Shown in pieces: positions 46,530 to 56,706 of a stretch of 64,000 nt of DNA. Position numbers and translations under genes: made by a program. The notes under the pieces are model-generated. The model did no database searches and was not told the DNA's origin. It saw only the letters and a program-made list of their open reading frames with translations. Every line of letters starts with the position of its first letter. The stretch's first letter is position 1. Source of the stretch: Danio rerio (Eukaryota > Chordata > Actinopteri > Cypriniformes > Danionidae); NCBI RefSeq assembly GCF_049306965.1, contig NC_133197.1, forward strand, positions 1,557,501-1,621,500, in the 5' to 3' direction.

Positions 46530-47390
46530 TGCAGATGATACAGCATCAGTTATTCTTGGAAATACTAGATGCAAGTCCTGCACAGTGGCCAGAGAGATTT
46601 TGAACTGTTCTTCTTGCAGAATAGTGTTCAGGTCACTAGGTGATTCTGGTGGAGGACAGTCTTTCCTGACGCCTCCAAAACATCTCAAAGTGCTCAATAA
46701 TATTTAGGTCTGGTGACTGTGCAGGCCATGGAAGATGTTCAACTTCACTTTCATGTTCATCAAACCAATCCTGTTGTGTGTATTGATGCATTACACAGCA
46801 CCTCCTTCAGGATACAATGTTTGACCCATTGGGTGCACATGGTCCTCAGGAGTGGTTCGGTAGTCCTTTGCAGTGACCCATCCCCATCTAACACAAGTAT
46901 TGGGTCAAGGGGATTCCATGATATTGCAGCCCAAACCATCACCGATCCACCCCTATGCTTCACTCTGGGCATGCAAAAGTCTTAGTGGTACACGTTTTGG
47001 GGGGGGCCTCTCCATACCGTAACTCTCCCGGATATAAGAAAGACAGTGAAGGTGGACTCATCAGAGAGCAATACATTGTCCACAGCCCAAGATTTTTACG
47101 GCTGGAACTATTGAAATCCATGACTAGAGGTTTGGCTTTGGTAGCCTGGCCATGTGTATTGACCCTGTGGAGCTCCAGACCAACAGTTTTGGTGGAAACA
47201 GGAGAGTTGAGGTGCACATTTAATTCTGCAGTGAGTTGGGCTGCTGTGGTTTTGTTTTTTGGATACAATCGGGGTTAGCAGCTGGATGTCTATTTCAGAA
47301 AGCTTTCTCTTGCACCTACAGTTGGATTTGGTTCCTCTTCTTGGTGGTCTGCTGGTATTAGCCTGGATATAGCTAGCCAGTGAGAAACGC
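46530..47390 (-). mobile_element. Tc1-like transposon relic in U3 intron 4
   Basis: Minus-strand transposase segments: KSNCRCKRKLSEIDIQLL, TAAQLTAELNVHLNSPVSTK, MPRVKHRGGSVMVWAAISW (46910-46972), then HTTGLV and a WPAQSPDLN-like stretch. Several frame breaks; not functional. Confidence 0.82.
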
Positions 47391-47598
47391 ATCACCAATT
47401 TGTAATATATTATTAATGCTTAATAAAATGCAGTTGTTTCGCAACCTACACTTCGCTATCTACACTTACAAAATATTGCTAAAGATTTTTGCATTTTCTA
47501 ATGGAAACATGCTTATTGATGTATTGTTTAAAAGTGAAAGTGAAAGCGAAAGCATCCCCACTTAACATTTTCTCTTTTTGTGTTTACTGGATTTTCAG

Positions 47599-48302
47599 AA
47601 CTGAGTGAAGACATGAAGACCTACTTAAGTGTTCATTCAAAGATGAAGCCGTTTTCATGCTCTTTGTGTGGAAAGAGTTTCAATCGTCTACACTGTTTAA
47701 AAAAACATCAGAGGATCCACTCTGGAGAGAAACCGTACAAGTGTTCAGACTGCGACAAAACATTCAGTGACTCAGTAAAACTGAAAGCACACGAGAGTAT
47801 TCACACTGGAGAGAAACCGTACACCTGTACTCAGTGTGAAAAGAGTTTCAGACGATTATCACACCTTAATGTACACATGCTAATCCACACTGGAGAGAGA
47901 CCCTATAAATGTGATCAATGTGGCAAAACATTTTCAAGGCCTTTAGAGCTGAAGATCCATATTAGACATCATACAAATGAGAAGCCTTATTCGTGTTCTG
48001 TGTGTGGAAAGAGTTTTACAAGACAGTCAAGTTTAGGAAGGCATAAGAAGATTCACACTAGAGTGAAAGAGCATGTGTGCTTTAAGTGCGGGAAGAGTTT
48101 TGCTAAAGCTGAACGTTTGAAACTGCACCAGAGGACTCACACTAGAGAGAAACCAGATACGGAGTGTGGGAAGAGCTTCGCAGAATCATCAACCCTTAAA
48201 GAAGACATGGAGATAAATCAAAGAGCAATGCGGCAAGACATATTTGAGGGCTGCATAACTGAAGGAACATCTCAAAGTTCATATAAAGAAGAAGCCTCAT
48301 GA
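47599..48302 (+). CDS. U3 terminal zinc-finger exon (6 intact fingers plus a degenerate one)
   Basis: Acceptor TGGATTTTCAG, phase 1 (G|AA). Leader ELSEDMKTYLSVHSKMKP, then FSCSLCGKSFNR, YKCSDCDKTFSD, YTCTQCEKSFRR, YKCDQCGKTFSR, YSCSVCGKSFTR and HVCFKCGKSFAK. A seventh finger has lost its first Cys and both His (PDTECGKSFAESSTLKEDME) and the tail ends EEAS with TGA (48300-48302). The tail DNA still resembles another finger out of frame. An internal ATG at 47613 could start a leaderless product. The frame is open back to 47580, but that part is intron. Confidence 0.88.
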
Positions 48303-49031
48303 CAATGTTTTAACATGTCTTTCAGCATTCATACTCGAGTGTTTTTTCTGAGGATGAGCAGAGTGAATGTGCACAAAATCACTCCCTGATGTTAGATGGT
48401 GCTTAATGAACTTACAGCTTCTGAAAGGAAAGTGAAACTTACCATCCGGTCTTGTTTGATCTGGATTTACTCTCTATAGTCAGCAAAAAAAGGTTTGCTA
48501 TGTAAAGGTGCTGTATGTAAGTTTTTGACTCTTCTAAAGCTTAAATATACCATAATATGTTTGCAGATATTTATGAAACACACTAAGTGTTTATCTGAAA
48601 AACATTGCTGAAGTCAGTTAATCTCTTTTGAAAGTCTTTGTTTTGGTCTCTATAACCAGCCCACTGCCAGTTTACCCAATTACATTTCAGCACTCCGGGT
48701 TGACTTGGTGAAAAACACCCCTTCATTTCAGTCATGATGGCTGATACAATTTATCCGGTTGCGGCAAACTGCGATTTCATAAAGTCATGAGAGGAAGGGC
48801 TGGGTCAAAAAGTGTTTTGATTTTAGAGTGCAATACCTAGTTTAACCACTGGATGTCAATCTCACACACTGCACCTTTAACACCTTGGATAAAAAATCCA
48901 CTTGTTTCACTTTCACTCTTCAAGCTATTTAGAAGCCATGAGCACCCACTGACAGGTAAAGATGTTTAGTCTTTGTACTGAGGGATTGAGACGCACTGGC
49001 CAATTTTTGTGTGCATATTTATCCACCACCT

Positions 49032-49085
<54 letters not shown>

Positions 49086-49710
49086 AATTCAGCAATTCTT
49101 CGTCAGCGCTGTTTTGTGATGACAGTTACTCTGAGCATCAAATATAAAAGCCTCTACAACTCATGGCTGTGTGTGCAGTCAGCTGTGGAGCCATGTAAAA
49201 CTTAAATAAAGGGATAAATTAATTTAATAACCTTTACAATGACTTTATAATGTAAAAGCCGAAATGTTAGGACATTTAGAAATCCTAAAGAGGAATTAAA
49301 AGATCATGTATGGTCAGCCTTTCTGAATGTTTTATTGTTGTAGGCCTTTATCGTTTTGCTTTATGAGGCGATTAATATTATGCAGGGTATCTAAAATGGG
49401 TATTAAGAAGCTTCATCTCCTTTAATTGTTATCTTGTGCTATTAAGTTTGACAGTTTTACAGATTTTAGGAAAGAAACTTTAAAAAGAGGGTTTATTCAA
49501 ACTTGCTCTGAAGAAAACGTTTGCTTTTAAATTTTGTTAGGTGTATTTTTAACATATTTTAAGAGCCCAATAAACACTATTTCACCTCATATTATTATGA
49601 TTTATTTGGCCTTTTTTTCCCTCTACATTAGCGATTGTCTTTTGTCCTGTCAGAAGTATTTTAATTTGGCGTGTTGTTGTTGAGCCTCCGTTGCTCCCGC
49701 CTCGCCGTGA
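48303..49710. other. U3 3' flank, duplicated downstream of U4
   Basis: The first 900 bases (for example TCAGCATTCATACTCGAGTG and GCCAATTTTTGTGTGC) recur at about 57590-58620. An (AT)n run lies at 49037-49081 and an AATAAA near 49204. No gene. Confidence 0.6.
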
Positions 49711-49759
49711 TGACGTCACCGCTTACGCGTTCATTCAGCGTCGAGTCTTCAGAGCTGAG
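49711..49759 (+). promoter_or_regulatory. U4 CRE core promoter and non-coding exon 1
   Basis: TGACGTCA at 49711-49718, TTCAGCGTCGAGTCTTCAGA and GCTGAG|GTGAGTCG with GT at 49760. The upstream 50 bases (GTTGAGCCTCCGTTGCTCCC) are shared with U5. Confidence 0.75.
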
Positions 49760-50470
49760 GTGAGTCGTTGACGCTTTTTCTCGTGTTTACACAACAATAA
49801 AACACACTTTACAGTTTATTAAAGCGACAATCTGCGACTAGTTTCTGCATTGAGTTCACCTCTATCTGTGTGTCTGCTGACCAAAACAATACAGCAGGCA
49901 GAGAGCAGCTCTGAGAGAAACATATCAGTGAATGTGTTTGGGTTTTTCCTGACAGAAGGTTTTTACGTCAGTTTTAATATCACAAAGTATGATATGTGGA
50001 TAAAGGGAATGTGCCGCTGAAAATATGAACGTTGATGTTGAATAAGTTAAATTAGTAGTTAATGGTGAACCCTAAATTATTAAAGGTTTTTCTGATTTCT
50101 CAAATAGATGTGCTGCTGCTAATCTACTCAATTAGTGTAAATGCTTACTTGGTATTGAAATAATTGTTAATATCGAAGCATTTAAAAAAAGTAATTATAA
50201 TGGTATTAATCCTGCAAATACTCAATAAACTGATTTACTGCTGATCCTTAATGTCTGTTTGACGAGTGTTTATAGTCTCAATATTATCAGAGCTGCTGAA
50301 ATATTCTTTATTTTAAGTCAAGAGTTTAGTTTTAATAATAGTTTTTATGTAATGACATCATAGTATAATTTATTTCCTCAATCAGTGTAAATGAATCAGA
50401 TTTCTCTGTTTTTTTTCTCCTGAAGCTCAGTGAAAGACAAAGACAGAGTTTATTGAAGGACAGTGTGAAG

Positions 50471-50525
50471 ATGAGTGACCCAGAACCCTGCAGAATTAAA
50501 CAGGAAGACACTGAAGAACTAATAG
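50471..50525 (+). CDS. U4 FiNZ leader exon
   Basis: MSDPEPCRIKQEDTEELI: one substitution (E to D at residue 13) compared with U1-U3. The 5' leader lacks the CATCAG found in other units (GAAG|CTCAGTGAAAG). Donor GTTTGT at 50526. Confidence 0.9.
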
Positions 50526-51475
50526 GTTTGTGTTTATTCATTACTCTCCTATAATGAGGCTGAACAACAGTCAGGTTATTAAGCACTTTATCAGTTTTAG
50601 TTCTTTTTCATGTTTCTTTTCATTATATCTTAACATTATTTCTGTTTAGTATACGGGACACTGTTTTTCAATAGTCTGGATGCAGCCTTGATGATGCAAG
50701 CTGAGATTGCATCACTCAGCGATGCAACGTCAGACTCGATGCGCTCAATAGAGCTAGTGACGTCACTGTGATGGGTAGGGTTAGGTGAGCGCATTAAAAA
50801 GCATTGGATGCAGCTCAGATTGCACTGCACCGAGTCTGCAGCCAGACCCCTCTCCTGTTTTTACTTTTTCACTTTTAACACTGAAATTTCATTAAACATT
50901 TAAAATTAGTAATAAAAACTTGGTGAATAGTGAATCGCTCATATATCTGCTCTGAAACGGATCCTCTGATAGACACGGCTTTGAAACGCTATCTTTGTGC
51001 CAGCTTGGTGAAGCGATGATCATTGTAGCCAATCATAGACATATGTGTTGAGCTTGTGAACACAACAGCCAGTCAGCTGTTTAAGAACCTGCTCAACAGT
51101 GAAAAAAATGTTAGCTGGAGGGTTTAATAATGTTAATGTAATTTGAGTTATTTGCACCCACAGCTGTTGTGATAAACCTATACATTACGCATCAAGAAAC
51201 GATTCTGAGATTTTACAAATGTGTTGTTATTCTATCTTTAACAGTTTGAGTTTAATATTCTTTCACATTCTGTTTGAACACGCATTCCAGTGCTCATGAT
51301 TAAGAGCGTTTGTGTGTTTGACAGAAGTGGTGAAATGTTTCTGCATCTCAGCTTTTATATCACAAGTTTAATGTAAACACAGCTCTTAGATTTTTAATTT
51401 TTTAAGAGAAAACACTATCCTTGAGCACCGTCTGCTGTTACACACTGTCATGTAACTTATTTACTTAATTTTCAG
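50526..51475. other. U4 intron 2
   Basis: No gene. 51180-51475 resembles U3 intron 2 upstream of exon 40233; the part around 50630 and 50880-51010 recurs in U5 at 62020-62180. Confidence 0.45.
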
Positions 51476-51844
51476 GTGTAAAAGTGAAGGAGGAGAGTGA
51501 AGCGCCGAGTGAAGATGAGGAGAAACATCATGTCAAAAGTGAAGAAGAAACTCACACAAGCACTGAACACAGTGTTTTGCTGAACAGCACAGCTGTAAAC
51601 GCTTTCGCCTGCACTCAGTGTGGAAAGAGTTTTGGGCGCAAATACGATCTCAAGCGTCACATGAAGATCCACACTGGAGGGAAAGTGTACAAGTGTTCAC
51701 ACTGCAACAAGACATTCCATAAGCTGGTACAACTGAGGGCGCACAAGAAGATTCACGCTAAAGAGAAACTGTTTCTCTGCATCGCTTGTGGGAAGCGTTT
51801 CAGGGATTTAATTTCTCTTCGAAGACACACGTACAAATATCACG
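51476..51844 (+). CDS. U4 internal zinc-finger exon (3 fingers)
   Basis: Acceptor TTAATTTTCAG, phase 1 (G|GT = Gly where U3 has Asp). Leader GVKVKEESEAPSEDEEKHHV, almost identical to U3. Fingers FACTQCGKSFGR, YKCSHCNKTFHK and FLCIACGKRFRD (last H-x4-H). 369 nt. Ends TATCACG|GTAAGT; read-through stops at TAA (51859-51861). Confidence 0.88.
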
Positions 51845-52069
51845 GTAAGTTGATCATCTAAAGATCCAGCCCTTCTCAGGTTTATTATTTAGGATAATTG
51901 TAAAGTTCATAACGCTAACTAATAGGGTTCGTATGATGCGGTTTGATGTATTCATTTGTCTTTGGACTGTGATTGTTTATATGAGATCCACTTATATGAA
52001 ACATATTTATATATTTACGTGCTCCTCTAAAATATTAATATATATTGCTCCTAACTTGCTCCTCTAAAA

Positions 52070-53260
52070 CACGCCAAAGTGGATCAATAATATTTAGATC
52101 TGGTGACTGTGCAGGCCATAGGAGATGTTCAACTTCACTTTTATGTTCATCAAACCACTCTGTCTGTCTCTTGCTGTGTGTATTGTTGCATCATCCTGAT
52201 ACATTGTGTCCTGAAGGCGGTGCGTTGTTTTACCCATTGGGTGCGCACAGTAGGCATGGGCCGGTATAAGATTATGACGGTATAATAAAAATATCACTGT
52301 TTTACGATATTGTTATTACTGCTCCAAAAGATATTATTTTTAAATGTCTTGGTAAAAATTTTCCCCATTGAAAACACTATATTTTAATTTATGAAAATGT
52401 TACAATATTTTGGAACGGTAAACATGTCAGGCTATATAATTCAAATGAATCATTGACTTTTGCAGTCTTTATTAGGTTCCTGAACACAGATTTCATTCCA
52501 ATTTAAAACACCCTCTTGGATATCTTTTCTGCCGAAGGTACTGTTGTCTTAAATAGCAAAACGTAAAAATACATTGCATTTTACCTTAGGAAGGGTATTG
52601 CAGAAAATTTTGTTGGTCTAAAAACTTGACTTTTTCAAACCGCGGTATACCTTGAAAACAGTTATCGTCCCATTCCTAGCACACAGACCTACAGAATGTT
52701 TCGGTAGTCCTTGGGGGTGATGCGCCCATCTAGTACAAGTATTAGGCATAGGGAATGCCATGATATTGCAGCCCAAACCAGGGGCAGACTGGGACTAAAA
52801 ATCAGCCCTGGCACTGTAGCCACACCAGCCCACATTACCACACTGACACAACCCCATGCTTTGCTTTGGGTATGAAACAGTCAGGGTGGGACGCGTCTTT
52901 GGGGCTTTTCCACACCATAACTCTCCCAGATGTGGGAAAGACAAAGAAGGTGGACACAACAAAGAACAATACATGTTTCACGTTGTCCACAGCCTAAGAT
53001 TTTAGCAGCTGGCACCATTGAAACCAGTGTTTGGCATTGGCACATGCGACCAAATTTTGGCTGTGGCATCCAGCCACGCATATTGACCATCTGGAGCTCC
53101 AGACCTACAGTTTTAGGTGGAAATAGGAAGCAGAGTTGAGGTGCGCATTTAGTTCTGCATGGAGTTGGGCAGATATGGTTTCATTTTTTTTTCACTCAGA
53201 TACAATTATTTTATTAGCAATTGTGCTGCTGTTGTAGCTGTTGGCAGCTTATAAAAAAAA
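52070..53260 (-). mobile_element. Tc1-like transposon relic in U4 intron 3
   Basis: Minus-strand remains of the relic at 40790-41700 (ACAGTCACCAGATCTAAATA, HTARD remnant near 52170, CTGCCCAACTC end), at the paralogous intron position. Interrupted by the hAT element 52251-52678. Decayed beyond reading as protein. Confidence 0.65.
52251..52678. mobile_element. hAT-type element, 428 bp, inside the Tc1 relic
   Basis: TAGGCATGGGCCGGTATAA at the left and AGTTATCGTCCCATTCCTA at the right, with mirrored GGTATA motifs. 8-bp duplication with one mismatch (GCGCACAG 52243-52250, GCACACAG 52679-52686). Confidence 0.82.
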
Positions 53261-53269
53261 AAAAAAATT

Positions 53270-53270
53270 N

Positions 53271-53333
<63 letters not shown>
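53270..53333. repeat. (AT)n microsatellite with an undetermined base
   Basis: An A-run, an N at about 53270, then about 31 AT units. The N and repeat length suggest assembly uncertainty here. Confidence 0.9.
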
Positions 53334-53338
<5 letters not shown>

Positions 53339-53515
53339 TTGAAGTCAGAATTATTAGCCTCCCTGAATTTTTAGACCGCTTGTTTATTTTTTTCCCCAAT
53401 TTCTGTTTAACGAAAAGCTGATTTTTTTTTCAGCACATTTCTAATCATAATAGTTTTAATAACTCATCTCTAATAACTGATTTATTTTATCTTTACCATG
53501 ATGACAGTAAGAGAA
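53334..53515 (+). mobile_element. mariner-type element, left end fragment
   Basis: CAGTTGAAGTCAGAATTATT, then CCCCAATTTCTGTTTAACG and TAATAACTCATCTCTAATAA, a well-known zebrafish Tc1/mariner MITE end placed directly after a TA run. Truncated at about 53515, some 80 bases before a zinc-finger exon. Confidence 0.7.
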
Positions 53516-53595
53516 AGATGTCAGTTTGAAAGTGAAAGCATCCCTACTTGACATATTTCTCTTACAATGTTTTTTTGTGTTTACTTGATTTTCAG

Positions 53596-54225
53596 AGCTG
53601 AGTGAAGACATCGAGACTTACTTAAATGTTCATTCAAAAATGAAGCTGTTTTCGTGCTCTTCGTGTGGAAAGAGTTTCGATAGTCCACACGGTTTAAGAA
53701 AGCATCAGATGATCCACACTGGAGAGAAACTTTACAAGTGCTCACACTGCGACAAAACATTCAATGACTCAGGAGGTCTGAAAGCACATGAGATGATTCA
53801 CACCGGAGAGAGACCGTACACGTGTACTCAGTGTGGGAAGAGTTTCACACGATTGTCAAGCCTTAAACGACACATGATGATCCACACTGGAGAGAAACCG
53901 CACCAATGTGATCAATGCGGCAAGACATTTTCGAAGCCGTCAGAGCTGAAGTATCATCTTACAGTTCATCAAGAGGAGAAGCCTTATTCATGCTCCGAGT
54001 GTGGGAAGAGTTTTAAAAGAAAGCCAGGGTTAAGAAAACATGAGAAGATCCACGCTGGAGAGAAACTTTTCAAGTGTTCACACTGCGACAAGAAATTCTG
54101 TAAGCGTGGACAACTGAGAGCACACAAGAAGATTCACACTAAGGAGAAACTGTTTCTCTGCATTGCTTGTGGGAAGCGTTTCAGGGATATATTTAATCTA
54201 CAAAGACACACACAAAAATTTCACG
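53596..54225 (+). CDS. U4 second internal zinc-finger exon (7 fingers)
   Basis: Acceptor TTGATTTTCAG, phase 1 (G|AG). Leader ELSEDIETYLNVHSKMK, then FSCSSCGKSFDS, YKCSHCDKTFND, YTCTQCGKSFTR, HQCDQCGKTFSK, YSCSECGKSFKR, FKCSHCDKKFCK and FLCIACGKRFRD (last H-x4-H). Ends TTTCACG|GTAAGT; read-through stops at TAA (54240-54242). The frame is open from the acceptor, so the ATG at 53640 is not needed as a start. Confidence 0.9.
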
Positions 54226-54339
54226 GTAAGTTGATCATCTAAAGATCCAGCCCTTCTCAGGTTTATTATTTAGGATACTTGTGGAGTTTATAACATATTT
54301 AAAGGGGTCGTATGATGTGGTTTGATGTTTTTGTCTTTA

Positions 54340-55565
54340 ATTCATCTTCAACGCCTCCTCCTTCATCTTACCCTAGACAAGCTCAATAATGTTCATGTCT
54401 GGTGACTAGACTGGCCAATCCTGGAGCACCTTGACCTTCTTGGCTTTTAGGAACTTTAATGTGGAGGCTGAAGTGTGAGAGCGAACACTTTGTGGTTGGA
54501 ATGTAATGTAATGGGCAGCACAAATGTCTTGATACCTCAGGCTGTTGACTCAATGAATCTTTATTTGTTTAGCGCTTTTACAATGTGGGTTGTGTCAAAG
54601 CAGCTTTACATAGAAGATTAAAGAGAATTGATAATGTCAGTTCAGTGTAGTTTAATATTCACTGCAAAGAGTTCAAACACTGAAGAGCAAATCCATCGAT
54701 GCACAGCTCTACAGATCCCGAACTATGAAAGCCAGTGGCGACGAAGTCTGGTGAAAGTAAAGGATAAAAATCTCGAGACAAACTAGGCTCAATTGGGCAC
54801 CACTATTTCTCCTCTGGCTAAACGGCTTGTGCAGAGCTGCAGTCAAGGCGATGGAGAACGCTGGACAATGGAGACTCGTCTGTCCCTGGAATGTCACAGG
54901 AATCAGTCTCACGCTCTCCGCTTCTCCATGACCGCCACAGCAGCTGCTCAGGATACGGCCTGGTCCAGGATTGTGGAACTTTAGGATCATCTCTTTACAG
55001 GTCTTGCATCAGTGGCACTGCATAGTCTGAGGGCTATAAGTATCCCCAGGTGAAAATAGAGAATGAAGAGAATAATTAGTGCAGCTGCTGTTCATAGTGT
55101 ATATAAACGAGATGCGTGGAGCACATTCATGCAAAGTGTATGATTTACTAAAAAGATCAGTCTTTAATCTACTGTTGAACTGCAAGAGTGTGTCTGAGCC
55201 TCAGACATTATCAGGAAAGCTGTTCCCGAGTTTAGGAGCCATACATGAGAAGTCTCGACCTCCTTTACTAGACTTTGCTATTTTAGGTACTACCAGAAGC
55301 CCTGAGTTTTGAGATCTTGGAGCGGGTTGGATTGTAGCGAGGCTGGAGGTTGCTGATGTTGCCATCCACTTTGCAGATCTCTCGCACGCCCCCAAAATGA
55401 ATGCAGCCCCAAACCATGATTTTTCCTTCATCAAACTTGACTGATTTCTCTGAGAATCTTGCTCCATGCGGGTTCCAGTAGCTCTTCTGCAGTATTGGTG
55501 ATGATTGAGAAGATTCATTGGACAAATTTACCTTCTGACACTCCTGACAAGTTATTATTTTTTTG
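54340..55565 (-). mobile_element. Second Tc1-type relic, split by a repeat
   Basis: 54340-54547 and 55350-55565 are two parts of one Tc1-like transposase gene on the minus strand. The right part reads RFSEKSVKFDEGKIMVWGCI, then a GVREICKVDGN-like stretch, the DDE-domain signature. Split by the repeat at 54550-55348. Confidence 0.75.
54550..55348 (+). repeat. Interspersed repeat (CTTTATTTGTTTAGCGC family), copy 1
   Basis: Begins AATGAATCTTTATTTGTTTA, includes TCAAACACTGAAGAGCAAAT and TTGGGCACCACTATTTCTCC. The first 430 bases match 63588-64000. Class not certain (retroposon-like); no intact coding region. Confidence 0.65.
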
Positions 55566-55620
55566 TTCTTACAACTGGGATCGACTACAAATCTTTTGTC
55601 AGTTAGCGTAGTCTCTAGGG

Positions 55621-55813
55621 CACAGGTGTCAAACTCAGTTCCAAAAGGGCCGCAGCTCTGCACAGTTTAGCACCAACCCTAATTAAACACACCTGATCAA
55701 ACTAATTGAGTCCTTCAGGCTTGTTTGAAACCTACAGGTAAGTGTGTTGGAGCAGGGTTGGAACTAAACTGTGCAGGGCTTCGGCCCTCCAGGAATTGAG
55801 TTTGACAACCCTG
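55621..55813. mobile_element. hAT fold-back MITE
   Basis: CAGGTGTCAAACTCAGTTCC to GAATTGAGTTTGACAACCCTG in inverse, with exact 8-bp duplication CTCTAGGG (55613-55620 and 55814-55821). The following 55822-56634 holds nothing recognised. Confidence 0.92.
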
Positions 55814-56706
55814 CTCTAGGGTTATACACTTGATTAAAAAACAATTATTATATCAGTGTTTGGGCAGTCTGCCAGGGTTGTCCTCCAAGGCCATAGCTTC
55901 TAGCTGTTGAAGAATATCTTCTGCTGAAGATAACGTTCCCAGGCTTTAATAGTTGGTTAGAAGTGTCACCTGGACCATTTTCTCCTTTATTTCCAGCAGA
56001 AAGCTGACCAACTTCAGTATGTCATCCTTAACCTCGTCACCATATTTTTGGAATCATTTTGAAAGGATGAATAGGGTATATGCCAAGCTAGTGTTGTTCC
56101 CATACAGATAAACGTCCGGTGGCCTGTTATTGTAAGATTTTTTTCCATTTTATATGGTTCTTTTTACAGCATCGATGTTGTAATATAATTAAAATACAAT
56201 CAGTTAAACAGACTTTGGCATTCATTTAGTTGCTCAAGCGTAAAACTAAACGAAAAGCCATTTACTCGCACGCGCCTGTCAGAATCGACGGGCAAGCACA
56301 AAAGCTCCATTGAATATACTGGAGTAAAATAAATGCTCATATTATAAAGACATGGGGGGGTGGGTGTAATGTAATGCAGTGGTTCTTGTACAATCTGAGA
56401 CCCACTTTATATTGGATATCACTCAGCCAGTGGAGATTGCTGACTTTTAAAGAAAACAGACCTTAAATGTGCCGATTTGCAATGGCATACAGCTCACCGG
56501 AAGCGATTAACCCAGGTTACTGACAAATTAAAAGTCCTATTAGCATACTTCGGCATATAGCCTATTAATGTAATGCAACCTACTCTAGCAAAATATTGCA
56601 CATGTCTAGAAACATGCCTATTGATTAATTGTTTGAAAGTGAAAGTGAAAGCATCCCTACTTGACATGTTTCTCTTAAAATGTAACTTTGTTTACTCGAT
56701 TTTCAG

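Larger units (their letters stand above)
37897..48302 (+). other. FiNZ zinc-finger gene unit U3 (gene model)
   Basis: Model: exon 1 ending 37945; FiNZ exon 39775-39829; internal zinc-finger exons 40233-40595 (363 nt) and 42902-43531 (630 nt); terminal exon 47599-48302. Coding total 1752 nt, 583 residues, sixteen intact fingers in three blocks of 3, 7 and 6. All junctions phase 1. Closest in layout to U4. Confidence 0.78.
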
